A stretch of DNA of 64,000 bases from positions 5,518,001-5,582,000 of the forward strand of contig NZ_JAANOU010000001.1 of assembly GCF_011758765.1 (NCBI RefSeq), given 5' to 3'. Position numbers and translations under genes: made by a program. The notes below the pieces were generated by a model. It saw only the letters and a list, made by a program, of their open reading frames with translations, ran no database searches and had not been told where the DNA came from. This document shows positions 15,294 through 22,870 of the stretch, one piece after another (position 1 is the stretch's first letter; each line of letters begins with the position of its first letter). The stretch is from Amycolatopsis viridis (GTDB lineage: Bacteria > Actinomycetota > Actinomycetes > Mycobacteriales > Pseudonocardiaceae).

Positions 15294-15646
15294 ACGCAGG
15301 CCAGGAGTACAAGCAGATCGTCGGGCTGGCCGGTAAGGCAGCGCAGGAGCTGCGGGCGTGGGAGCGGCGGCGAGCCGCGGAGCTGGACGCCGAGATCGCG
15401 GCCGCGGAAGCCGCCGTGGCCGAGGCCCGGGAGCGCGAGACCCGCACGGTGCAGGGCGCGCAGCACTGGTGGCGGATGGCGCAGGACAACGTGAGCCGCC
15501 TGCCCTGGCTCGAGGTGGGCGCCGACCCCGCACCGGCCCCGCACGCCTACGCCTCGCGGCTGGACCTGTACCTGCGCGAGGTCAAAGAGGCGTACCAGGA
15601 ACTGGTCGACGCGGTGCTGTCGCTGGGCTGGCGCGCACGGCGTTAG
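15290..15646 (+). CDS. Coiled-coil protein, last gene of the FtsK-like operon
   Basis: A 118-residue protein starting at a GTG that overlaps the ATPase stop codon (GTGA at 15290-15293). Residues about 15-55 form a strongly charged coiled coil rich in Ala/Glu/Arg ('ERRRAAELDAEIAAAEAA'), then 'QHWWRMAQDNVSRLPWLEVG' and a second helix 'RLDLYLREVKEAYQELVDAVL'. The double Trp and 'LPWLEV' are the most distinctive residues. I know no named family. Its overlap with the ATPase gene implies co-translation and probably physical association. Confidence 0.8.
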   Translation: MNAGQEYKQIVGLAGKAAQELRAWERRRAAELDAEIAAAEAAVAEARERETRTVQGAQHWWRMAQDNVSRLPWLEVGADPAPAPHAYASRLDLYLREVKEAYQELVDAVLSLGWRARR

Positions 15647-15814
15647 CTAGTTCGCCGGGCGCATCCAGGTCTCCGGCTCGAGCGTGTCCGGCTTCGGCAG
15701 CGGACGGCGCACGTACACCCGCGCCCAGATCAGGACGCCGCGCACGGTGGCCGGCACCGCGGGCGCGACGTCGCGGCGGGAGAGGTGCTCGACGGTGGCT
15801 CGTGTCCAGTGCAT
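15647..15814 (-). CDS. Small hypothetical protein, 55 residues
   Basis: An ATG at 15814 opens 55 codons ending in TAG at 15647-15649, one base beyond the stop of the convergent coiled-coil gene. Nearly every third codon position is G or C, including a run of over thirty codons, and the product is sensible: 'LSRRDVAPAVPATVRGVLIW', 'ARVYVRRPLPKPDTLEPETW', ending MRPAN. One weak hydrophobic strand, no signal peptide, no known motif. The codon bias is the main evidence that it is real. Function unknown. Confidence 0.6.
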   Translation of the reverse strand: MHWTRATVEHLSRRDVAPAVPATVRGVLIWARVYVRRPLPKPDTLEPETWMRPAN

Positions 15815-15908
15815 GATCGTCAGACGTTGCGCGCATGTGGTTGGTTGCACACGAAACCACTGGGGAGTCGGTGACGTCATAGTGACCGATGGAGCGAAAG
15901 AGGTCCGG

Positions 15909-16160
15909 GTGAACCGCGATCTGACCACCAAGTCCGTCGAGGAGCAGTCCGCTGCCCGGCGCCGCCAGGCCGCGCAGCAGGTCACCACGGCCCAGGACGA
16001 CTGGGGGCTGGTCGAGGTCGGTGTCTCGCCCAGTGGCGAGGTCCTCGAGGTCGCCGTCAACTCGGCGCTGTTCGAGCAGGTGCAGCCGATGGACCTCGCC
16101 GAGGCGATGCTCCAGGCCGCGCGGGCCGCCCAGCGCCGGGCCCGGCAGCTGCACCGCTGA
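15909..16160 (+). CDS. YbaB/EbfC-like nucleoid-associated protein
   Basis: An 83-residue protein. After a basic helix ('TKSVEEQSAARRRQAAQQV') the strand pattern 'WGLVEVGVSPSGEVLEVAVN' and the final helix 'DLAEAMLQAARAAQRRARQL' match the YbaB/EbfC fold, small dimers that bind DNA. In actinobacteria diverged copies often sit beside type VII secretion or FtsK-like genes. GTG 15909 is preferred because GAAAGAGG lies at 15896-15903; an in-frame GTG at 15882 would add nine residues. It lies 260 bases after the FtsK-like operon in the same direction and may belong to the same system. Confidence 0.75.
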   Translation: MNRDLTTKSVEEQSAARRRQAAQQVTTAQDDWGLVEVGVSPSGEVLEVAVNSALFEQVQPMDLAEAMLQAARAAQRRARQLHR

Positions 16161-16194
16161 CCGCCGCCGCGCTGGGGGCGGCGGCGGTCAGCGG
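16154..16194. terminator. Bidirectional hairpin between convergent genes
   Basis: A perfect 17-bp inverted repeat, arms 16154-16170 and 16178-16194 with a 7-nt loop, includes the stop codon of the YbaB-like gene and ends 3 bases before the end of the nuclease gene. It has no T-run. Its place between two convergent genes suggests termination in both directions. Confidence 0.6.
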
Positions 16195-16197
16195 GCG

Positions 16198-18573
16198 TCA
16201 GCGGGCCGGGCGGTAGCGGATGATCTGCGGGTCGTGGTCGCTGGCCTGCTCGGCGAACTCGGCGTTGATGTGCACGACGTCGTAGTCCACCCGCGACAGC
16301 GCGGGCGAGGTCAGGATGTGGTCGAGCACCTGCGAGTTGCCCTCGTAGACGTAGCTGTACCGCTCGCCGGCGGGCAACCGGTCGATCTGGTCGGTCAGCG
16401 CACCGCCTGCGGTGAGCGTGCGCAACGCCGGTGCGAACTGGTAGTCGTTCAGGTCACCGGCCACGACGACGTCGGCCCAGGGGTCGGCGGCCAGCACCTG
16501 GTCGACGAACCCGCGCAGCACCCGCGCCTGCTGCCCGCGCTGGGCCTCGGAACTCCGGGCGGGCGGCTGGTACCGGCCGTGCACCGGCTGGTCACCGCCC
16601 TTGGAGTTGAAGTGGTTGGCGATCACGAACACGGTGTGCCCGTGGAACACGAACTCCCCGGCCAGCGGCTTGCGGCTGTTCGTCCACGCCGGGTTGCCCG
16701 GGTCGATCCGTCCCGGTGACACCGACAGGTGCGGCCGGCCGTGGTCGGCCACCACCGACACCGGCGTCGTCGCGTCCCCACCCGGACGGTCCACGAAGGA
16801 CACCCGGTCCGGGTTGAAGAGGAAGCCGACGCGGATGTTGCCGCCCGGCTCCCCGCCGTCGGTCCGATCCTGCGGGTCGATCTGGCGCGACTCGTAGCGC
16901 GGACCGCCCGCCGCGACGATCGCGTCGGTGAACCGCTTCAGGGTCTGGTCGGCGGCCACCAGGCCGTCACCGCCGGCGCCGTTGTTGTCCTGGATCTCCT
17001 CCAGGGTCACGATGTCGGGCGCGGCGAGGTTGTCCACGATTCCGTGCGCCAGCTCGTCGAACTTCGCCTGATCGTCCACAGCAGACAGGTTCTCGACGTT
17101 GTAGGTCGCGACGGCGAGCTCGCTCGGCGACCGCTTGCGCGTCACCTCGCGCTGGATGCCGCCGTCCTTGAGCTCGCCCAGGGCAGTGGCCTGCACCGTG
17201 TAACCGCCGTAGCTGTCGTACTCGATCGGACCGGAGGTGAGCCCGGCGAACGTGTCCCCGGTGTTCGCCTGCGGGAAGGGGTGCTGCGCGAACGGGATCA
17301 GCGACTCGACCTTGAGCACGCCGGTGTTCGGCGAGTCGTATCCGGTGTAGACGGTGCCGCCGCGTCCGGTCGGGTTCTCCGCCGGTTTCGTGGTCACGTA
17401 GACCTCGTGGTAGCTGGTGGACGGTCCGACGACGCGGGCGTCCGGGACCGTGACGACCTCGCCCTCGTGCGCCTCCCAGAAGTCCAGCGCGTACTCCGCC
17501 GGCTCCAGCGGCAGGTTCTCGATGTTGCCGCCCGGCTGCGGCACGAGCGCGCCCGGGACGGTGTCCGGTGTGATCACCGTCGGGGCGGGCAGCGGGTTGC
17601 CGGTGGACTGGACGGTCCAGCGCGCACCGGTGATCTCGGTGGTGGACTGGTGAACGGAGGTGGCCGGGCTGTCCGGGTAGTACTCGGTGACGGTGCCGGA
17701 CACCGTGACCGCGTCGCCGACGGCGACCGCGGGCGTGGCCGAGCCGGTGAACACCAGCACGCCCTCGCTGGTGCGCGGGTCGTTGTCGGGCTGCGGATCG
17801 GTCAGCCAGAAGCCGCGCGCGGAACCGAACGCCCGCACGGCGGTGACGATGCCGGTCACGCCGGTGACCTTGGTGCCGGCCAGCGGCGAGATCCGCGTGG
17901 TGCCCTGGACGTCGTGGATCCTGGCGGGTGCGCCACCCGCGTCACCGCCGGAGGTCTGACCACGGCCGTTGACCGGGGTGGGGGCACCGGTCGCGAAGTC
18001 GGCCGCGTTGTCGTCGGTGTCGGTGAGGGTCGCCCGGGCGGTCGAGGCGGTGTTGCCGGGCGTGGGGGCCGGATTGCGTTCGCGGACGGCCGCCGAGCCG
18101 TAACCGACGAGGTCACGGATACGGGGATCGGCGGCGCAGTCCGGCGTGGTGAGACAGGTCAGGGGTGTGGTGCCGTGGACGAGCGCGACGGTGCCGGACG
18201 TCGCGGCCATCGCGATCGAGCCGGTGGCGTCGGCGGCGGGCAGCGGCACCGTGCCGCCCGAGCCGGTGGCCTCGGCCACCAGGTAGCGGCCGCCCGCGGC
18301 CACCGAGCCGGTCAGCGGAGTGACCTGCCAGCGGCTCGACGCGCTGGGCGAACCGGGCAGGTACTGCACACTCCAGCCGTCCAGCCCGACGGTGCCGCCC
18401 GCAGTGGCGAGTTCGATGAAATCGCTGGTCAGCGTGGCGCCGCTGTTGCCACCGCCCCCGTAGACCTCGGCGATCACGACGTCGGCGCTCGCGGCCGAGG
18501 CGGGTGCCGCCGCTACCGCCGATGCGGCCAGCGCGGTGGCGGCGAGCACGCCGATTCTTCGAGTGGTCGTCAC
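16198..18573 (-). CDS. Secreted ExeM/NucH-type endonuclease with lamin-tail domain
   Basis: A 791-residue extracellular protein. The signal peptide ends near 'AAPASAASA' (about residue 28). A lamin-tail domain follows ('VVIAEVYGGGGNSGATLTSD', 'FIELATAGGTVGLDGWSVQY'), then OB-like regions ('VTGIVTAVRAFGSARGFWLT'), and from about residue 485 an endonuclease/exonuclease/phosphatase domain: 'VATYNVENLS', 'LEEIQDNNGAGGDG', 'NHFNSKGGDQP', 'VVAGDLNDYQF', 'HILTSPAL', 'SDHDPQIIRY', with all metal and catalytic residues present. This matches ExeM/NucH enzymes that degrade extracellular DNA for nutrient or biofilm turnover. Length is normal for the family. Confidence 0.92.
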   Translation of the reverse strand: MTTTRRIGVLAATALAASAVAAAPASAASADVVIAEVYGGGGNSGATLTSDFIELATAGGTVGLDGWSVQYLPGSPSASSRWQVTPLTGSVAAGGRYLVAEATGSGGTVPLPAADATGSIAMAATSGTVALVHGTTPLTCLTTPDCAADPRIRDLVGYGSAAVRERNPAPTPGNTASTARATLTDTDDNAADFATGAPTPVNGRGQTSGGDAGGAPARIHDVQGTTRISPLAGTKVTGVTGIVTAVRAFGSARGFWLTDPQPDNDPRTSEGVLVFTGSATPAVAVGDAVTVSGTVTEYYPDSPATSVHQSTTEITGARWTVQSTGNPLPAPTVITPDTVPGALVPQPGGNIENLPLEPAEYALDFWEAHEGEVVTVPDARVVGPSTSYHEVYVTTKPAENPTGRGGTVYTGYDSPNTGVLKVESLIPFAQHPFPQANTGDTFAGLTSGPIEYDSYGGYTVQATALGELKDGGIQREVTRKRSPSELAVATYNVENLSAVDDQAKFDELAHGIVDNLAAPDIVTLEEIQDNNGAGGDGLVAADQTLKRFTDAIVAAGGPRYESRQIDPQDRTDGGEPGGNIRVGFLFNPDRVSFVDRPGGDATTPVSVVADHGRPHLSVSPGRIDPGNPAWTNSRKPLAGEFVFHGHTVFVIANHFNSKGGDQPVHGRYQPPARSSEAQRGQQARVLRGFVDQVLAADPWADVVVAGDLNDYQFAPALRTLTAGGALTDQIDRLPAGERYSYVYEGNSQVLDHILTSPALSRVDYDVVHINAEFAEQASDHDPQIIRYRPAR

Positions 18574-18695
18574 CCTGAGTCCCCTCGTCTGATCATCAGT
18601 CGAGGCATCTTCCCTCGGTGAGGTGAGGCGAAGGAAGACTCACCGGCAACAACCGGTAACGGTTCGTCCGCCCGGCCTACGACCGAGGACGGGTG

Positions 18696-19088
18696 TCAGT
18701 GGTCGTTCATGAACCCGCTGTGCGTGGCGTAGCCGTTGTCGCCCTTGTAGTAGAGATCGACGTAGACGCCCTCCGGCAGGTTGTAGCGGCCGCCCTCGCT
18801 CGCCCGGTGGGTGGTACAGGTGCCGAAGCCGCTGGCCACGGCTTCGTACTTCCACGGCCCGGCCCACACGTTGACGACCGCGCTGGCCCCGTTGGCCGCC
18901 GTGTCGCACACCGCGATCCGGTCCCCGTACTCCTCGGCGTAAACGGTGACGCCGAGCTCCGAGAAGGTGTGGTCCCAGCCGTCCCCCGGCGGGTCCGGCA
19001 TGGCGGAGGCGCTACCGGCCGGGACGAGCACCCCGGCGGCCGCGAGGGTCACCACGGCGGACAGGGTGCGGATGTTGATCAGTGTCAT
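18696..19088 (-). CDS. Small secreted hypothetical protein
   Basis: A 130-residue protein with a clean Sec signal peptide ('LSAVVTLAAAGVLVPAGSASA') and a mature part of about 100 residues containing three Cys-poor beta strands: 'GVTVYAEEYGDRIAVCDTAAN', 'SAVVNVWAGPWKYEA' and 'GVYVDLYYKGDNGYATHSG'. Two Cys ('VCDT', 'GTCTT') could form one disulfide. ATG 19088 is chosen over an ATG 7 codons upstream because the signal peptide is then of normal length. No family recognised; such proteins are common in actinomycete secretomes. Confidence 0.7.
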   Translation of the reverse strand: MTLINIRTLSAVVTLAAAGVLVPAGSASAMPDPPGDGWDHTFSELGVTVYAEEYGDRIAVCDTAANGASAVVNVWAGPWKYEAVASGFGTCTTHRASEGGRYNLPEGVYVDLYYKGDNGYATHSGFMNDH

Positions 19089-19250
19089 CGGCCGAACGTA
19101 GGCTCGCACCCCGACCAGCCGCTGACACGATCGGGTGATGACTTACCGAGGTCAGGGACAGTCAGTACGGGTGAGCTACGGAAATCGCCGATCGACGGGG
19201 AACCGCTCCCGTACCGCCGCACCCACCCGCTCCGGCGGTAGCTTGGCTCC

Positions 19251-20180
19251 GTGCAGCCATCAACTATGGAACGAGCGCAGAGCGCCACCAGTGCTCCGGC
19301 GGACGATCCGCGAAGCTGGAGCCGCGCTCGCGAGGACCTGCGACGGGGCTTCCGGTCCTGGCGGCTGTGGGGCCACCTGGGGTGGAACGACATCCGGAGC
19401 CGCTACCGTCGCTCCCTGCTGGGACCGTTCTGGATGTCGGTGACGATGGGCCTCACGACCGCCGGGCTCGGCAGCGTGTTCAGCCTCATCTGGCACAGCC
19501 CGGCAGCGACGTTCGTCCCCTACGTCGGCACCGGCCTGATCGTCTGGGCCTTCATCGGCGGCTGCCTGTCCGACGGAATGGGCAGTTTCACCGAGAGCGC
19601 GGAACTCCTCGCGCAGACGTCGGCCCCGCTCACCGTCCACGTGTTGCGAACCGTGTGGCGGCAAACGCTCATCCTCGCCCACAACCTGATCGTCTACTTC
19701 GTCCTCCTCGCGCTCTTCTTCCGCCGACTGCACGAGCACGGCTACACGATGGACGGGCAGCCGTGCGGGACACCGGGCGGCATGGTGTGCCACCCCGGCC
19801 TCGGCTGGAACGCGTTCCTGGTGATCCCCGGTTTCGGGCTGGCACTGGCCGGCGGCATCGCCGCGGCGATGATCCTGAGCGTCGTCGCCACGCGGTTCCG
19901 GGACGCCCCACCGCTGATCGGCGCGATCATCCAGCTTCTGTTCATCCTCGTCCCGATCACCTGGCCACTGGACACGCTGATCCAGAACGCGCCGGGGAAA
20001 GCGTGGATCATCGAGCTCAACCCGCTGTTCCACTACGTGCAGATCATGCGGCAACCACTGATCGGACAGCAGCTGCACTGGTGGAGCTGGCTGGTGGCCG
20101 CCGGCCTGACGCTGGCCGCGTGGACGGTCGCACTCGTCGTGCTGCGGAACTACCGGGCGCGCATCCCCTACTGGGTCTGA
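19251..20180 (+). CDS. ABC-2 type permease of the polysaccharide export (TagG/Wzm) type
   Basis: A 309-residue membrane protein with six hydrophobic segments and the hallmark cytoplasmic motif 'WNDIRSRYRRSLLGPFWMSV' before the first helix, as in Wzm/TagG permeases that export O-antigen, teichoic acid or galactan with an ABC ATPase. 'FVPYVGTGLIVWAFIG' and 'LNPLFHYVQIMRQPLIG' are further family blocks. No ATPase, glycosyltransferase or polymer gene adjoins it, so the partner must lie elsewhere. GTG 19251 stands 6 nt after TAGCTT (leaderless layout); ATG 19266 is an alternative. It is followed by a strong terminator. Confidence 0.88.
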   Translation: MQPSTMERAQSATSAPADDPRSWSRAREDLRRGFRSWRLWGHLGWNDIRSRYRRSLLGPFWMSVTMGLTTAGLGSVFSLIWHSPAATFVPYVGTGLIVWAFIGGCLSDGMGSFTESAELLAQTSAPLTVHVLRTVWRQTLILAHNLIVYFVLLALFFRRLHEHGYTMDGQPCGTPGGMVCHPGLGWNAFLVIPGFGLALAGGIAAAMILSVVATRFRDAPPLIGAIIQLLFILVPITWPLDTLIQNAPGKAWIIELNPLFHYVQIMRQPLIGQQLHWWSWLVAAGLTLAAWTVALVVLRNYRARIPYWV

Positions 20181-20198
20181 CCCGGCTCCGGAACGACG

Positions 20199-20234
20199 GA
20201 ACGCCCGCCCCCGAACCAGCGGGGGCGGGCGTTC
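20199..20234. terminator. Strong hairpin between ABC permease and tRNA-Ser
   Basis: GAACGCCCGCCCCC (20199-20212) pairs perfectly with GGGGGCGGGCGTTC (20221-20234) around an 8-nt loop. It separates a plus-strand gene from a minus-strand tRNA, so it can terminate both. Confidence 0.75.
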
Positions 20235-20247
20235 TGCCTGTTCGCAG

Positions 20248-20334
20248 CGGTAGCGGTGGGATTTGAACCCACGGACGGGGTCAACCGTCACACGATTTCG
20301 AGTCGTGCTCCTTCGGCCGCTCGGACACGCTACC
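20248..20334 (-). tRNA. tRNA-Ser (anticodon CGA)
   Basis: Read on the minus strand, acceptor GGTAGCG (from 20334) pairs with CGCTACC (ending 20249), discriminator G at 20248. The anticodon stem CACGA/TCGTG frames loop CTCGAAA, giving anticodon CGA for UCG codons. A long variable arm (GTGACGGTTGACCCCGTC area) marks it as a class II serine tRNA. CCA is not encoded. Confidence 0.95.
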
Positions 20335-20379
20335 GCCGACTAGGTTACTAGACGCCCGAGAGCGGCTCGCAGGCACTCC

Positions 20380-20592
20380 TCACCTGGTGCGGAAGCGGCG
20401 CTGCGCGTCACGTGCCGCGGTGGCCGCCCAGTCCGCGACCTCGGTCGTCGTCTCACGCACGATGCCGCGGATCCGCTCGGCGCGGCCGGCCGCCTGGTGA
20501 CGACGGCTGCCGGTCAGGCGCCCGAACAGCTCCCGCGCCCCGCCCTTGGCCTGACGGGACCGGCTCGTCATCCGGTTCTTCACGACGTTCAT
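20380..20592 (-). CDS. Small basic CsbD-like protein
   Basis: A 70-residue, strongly basic protein. 'RQAKGGARELFGRLTGSRRHQAAGRAERIRGIVRE' resembles the CsbD pattern (K-G-x-x-x-E-x-x-G-x-L-T-G-x-x-x-x-x-A-x-G-x-x-x-x-x-G), a family of small hydrophilic proteins induced in general stress, function unknown. The remainder is one amphipathic helix. It starts about 50 bases downstream of the tadA stop on the same strand, so may be cotranscribed with tadA. The CsbD assignment is moderate because of the high Arg content. Confidence 0.6.
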   Translation of the reverse strand: MNVVKNRMTSRSRQAKGGARELFGRLTGSRRHQAAGRAERIRGIVRETTTEVADWAATAARDAQRRFRTR

Positions 20593-20642
20593 CGACCCTC
20601 CTTCGACGCGGTCGCTCCCGGGCTACCCCGCCACCCGGCGGA

Positions 20643-21095
20643 TCACACGTCGCGGTGACCGGCGAAGAACTCGGCCAGCAACGCGGCGCAGTCGGCCTCC
20701 AGCACGCCGCCGCGCACCTCCGGCCGGTGGTTGAGCCGGCGATCGCGCACCACGTCCCACAGCGATCCGACCGCGCCGGTGCGCGGCTCCCACGCCCCGA
20801 ACACCACGCGGGCCACGCGCGCGAGCACCAGCGCCCCGGCGCACATCGTGCACGGCTCGACCGTCACCGCGACGGTGCAGCCGTCCAGCCGCCAGCCGTC
20901 GCCGAACTCGCGGGCGGCCGCCCGCAGCGCCAGGATCTCCGCGTGCGCCGTCGGGTCGCCCAGCTCCTCGCGCGCGTTGTGGGCGCGGGCGAGGAGTCGG
21001 CCGTCCGGCGCGAAGACCGCGGCACCGATCGGCACGTCCGGGCCGGCCTCCCGCGCGGCGGCCAGCGCCGCGGACACCAGGTCGGCGTCGGACAC
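20643..21095 (-). CDS. tadA: tRNA adenosine(34) deaminase TadA
   Basis: A 150-residue zinc deaminase. 'DPTAHAEILALRAAA' gives the zinc His and the proton-shuttle Glu (H-A-E), and 'AVTVEPCTMCAGALVLARV' gives the two zinc Cys (P-C-x-x-C). 'HNAREELGDPTAHAE' and the 'VVFGAWEPRTGAVGS' loop are TadA-like, so it converts A34 to inosine in tRNA-Arg(ACG). GTG start at 21095 lies 1 base from the stop of the TadA-associated gene upstream on the same strand, indicating one operon. Confidence 0.92.
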   Translation of the reverse strand: MSDADLVSAALAAAREAGPDVPIGAAVFAPDGRLLARAHNAREELGDPTAHAEILALRAAAREFGDGWRLDGCTVAVTVEPCTMCAGALVLARVARVVFGAWEPRTGAVGSLWDVVRDRRLNHRPEVRGGVLEADCAALLAEFFAGHRDV

Positions 21096-21096
21096 G

Positions 21097-21579
21097 TCAG
21101 ATCTCGTCGAGCAGCGCGGTGAACTCGCTGCCGAACCCGCAGCGCTGCGCGATCATCTGCAGCTGCTCGTCCGGGTAGAGATCGACCTCACCGGCGATCA
21201 CCTCGAGCTCCGGCCCGGGCAGGCCGAGGTCGGCGAGGATGTCGAGGTCGCCCTCGGGCCAGATCGAGTCGTCCTCCTCGTCCGGCGGATCGACCCGGAG
21301 CACGTCGAGCACGTCGGCGGCGATGTCGTAGTCCAGCGCCGCCGCCGCGTCCGAGAGCAGCAGCGACGGCCCGCGCGGGCTCGGGCGCACGATCACGAAG
21401 AACTCGTCGTCCACCGCGAGCAGGCCGAACACGGCCCCGGTGGACCGCAACTTGGCCAGCTCGGTGATGGCGGCGTCCAGCCCCGTGAGCGCACCGGCAT
21501 CGAGCGCGCTGCAGCGCCACTTGCCGTCCTCCCGGACCACGGCCACCGCGAATCCCGAAACCGGCTCCTTCACCGACAT
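21097..21579 (-). CDS. tRNA adenosine deaminase-associated protein
   Basis: A 160-residue acidic protein encoded immediately upstream of tadA. 'VSGFAVAVVREDGKWRCSALD', 'GAVFGLLAVDDEFFVIVRPSP', 'AAALDYDIAADVLDVLRV' and the ending 'AQRCGFGSEFTALLDEI' match the actinobacterial family named for its linkage to TadA; its biochemical role is unknown. The start ATG 21579 is 7 nt after TACGGT (21587-21592 on the plus strand), a leaderless layout, so this is probably the promoter of the pair. The order with tadA and tyrA is the same as around M. tuberculosis Rv3752c-Rv3754c, as I recall it. Confidence 0.88.
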   Translation of the reverse strand: MSVKEPVSGFAVAVVREDGKWRCSALDAGALTGLDAAITELAKLRSTGAVFGLLAVDDEFFVIVRPSPRGPSLLLSDAAAALDYDIAADVLDVLRVDPPDEEDDSIWPEGDLDILADLGLPGPELEVIAGEVDLYPDEQLQMIAQRCGFGSEFTALLDEI

Positions 21580-21634
21580 AGCGCACACCGTATACCTGGA
21601 CGGATCATCGGTGCAGTCGCTCTGCGAGGATCGG

Positions 21635-22864
21635 ATGATGACGGGACCCACCGAGCTGCCCCCTTTGCCGGACACCCGGCTCGCCGTGTTGCGCTCCGAA
21701 GCCGAGGCTCTGCAACCGGCCACCGTCGCGCTGCGCCGTGAGATCCACGCCCACCCCGAGCAGGGCCTGCACCTGCCGCGCACCCAGGCCGCCGTCCGCC
21801 GGGCGCTGGAGGACCTGCCGCTGGAGATCGTCGAGGGGAAGTCGACCACCGCGCTGACCGCGGTGCTGCGCGGCGCGCAGGACGGACCGGCGGTGCTGCT
21901 GCGCGGCGACATGGACGCGCTGCCGCTGCAGGAGGACACCGGCCTGGAGTTCGCCTCCGAAGTGGACGGGACGATGCACGCGTGCGGCCACGACGGCCAC
22001 ACCGCGATGCTCGCCTCGGCCGCGCGGCTGCTGGCGGCCCGCCGCCACGAGCTGGCCGGTTCGGTGGTGTTCATGTTCCAGCCGGGCGAGGAGGGCTACC
22101 ACGGCGCCCGCCACATGATCCACGAAGGCGTGCTCGACGCCGCCGGTTCGCGGGTGGAGCGGGCCTTCGGCATCCACCTGCTGCCGCACGTCGAGTCCGG
22201 CCTGATCACCACCCGTCCCGGGCCGTTGATGGCCTCGAACGACACCTTCACGATCCAGGTGACGGGCAAGGGCGGGCACGGTTCGAGCCCGCACAACGCG
22301 ATCGACCCGGTCCCCGCGGCCGCGGCGATGGTCGGCGCGTTGCAGACCATGGTGACCCGGCGGATCAGCGTGTTCGACCCGGCGGTGGTGTCGGTGACCC
22401 GGATCGCGGCCGGCACCACGACCAACATCATCCCGGAGACCGCGGAGGTGGCCGGGACGATCCGGACCCTGTCCGAGGCGACGCGGGCCCGGGTGAAGGC
22501 CGAGCTGCCGAAGGTGTGCGAGGCGGTCGGTGCGGCGCACGGCTGCCGGGTACTGGTGGACGTCGAACCCGGCTACCCGGTGACCGTGAACGACCCGGAG
22601 CAGGCGCTGCGCGTGCTCGACCTGGCGCAGCGGGTGCTCGGCCGGTCGGAGCTGCTGGCCGACCCGAACATGGGTGCGGAAGACTTTTCCTATGTGCTGC
22701 AACGGGTCCCCGGCGCGTTCGCGTTCCTCGGGGCGTGCCCGCCCGAGGTCGATCCGGCGGAGGCGCCAACCAACCACTCGAACCGGGTGCGCCACCACGA
22801 AGGCGCTTTCCCGGCCGGGGTCGCGATGTACGCGGCCTTCGCGCTCGACGCCCTGGCAGGATGA
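21635..22864 (+). CDS. M20-family amidohydrolase/peptidase
   Basis: A 409-residue metalloenzyme of the M20D group (aminoacylase, IAA-amino acid hydrolase and N-acyl-amino acid amidohydrolase relatives). 'LRREIHAHPEQGL' is the N-terminal signature, 'LLRGDMDALPL' carries a metal Asp, 'MHACGHDGHTAML' the metal Cys/His cluster, 'FMFQPGEEGYHGA' the catalytic Glu pair, and 'KGGHGSSPHNAIDPV' starts the dimerisation domain. Two ATG codons are adjacent (21635, 21638); the second is better spaced from GAGGA at 21626-21630. It is followed by tyrA with a 6-base gap, so the two are probably cotranscribed. The physiological substrate is unknown. Confidence 0.88.
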   Translation: MMTGPTELPPLPDTRLAVLRSEAEALQPATVALRREIHAHPEQGLHLPRTQAAVRRALEDLPLEIVEGKSTTALTAVLRGAQDGPAVLLRGDMDALPLQEDTGLEFASEVDGTMHACGHDGHTAMLASAARLLAARRHELAGSVVFMFQPGEEGYHGARHMIHEGVLDAAGSRVERAFGIHLLPHVESGLITTRPGPLMASNDTFTIQVTGKGGHGSSPHNAIDPVPAAAAMVGALQTMVTRRISVFDPAVVSVTRIAAGTTTNIIPETAEVAGTIRTLSEATRARVKAELPKVCEAVGAAHGCRVLVDVEPGYPVTVNDPEQALRVLDLAQRVLGRSELLADPNMGAEDFSYVLQRVPGAFAFLGACPPEVDPAEAPTNHSNRVRHHEGAFPAGVAMYAAFALDALAG

Positions 22865-22870
22865 CGCACC

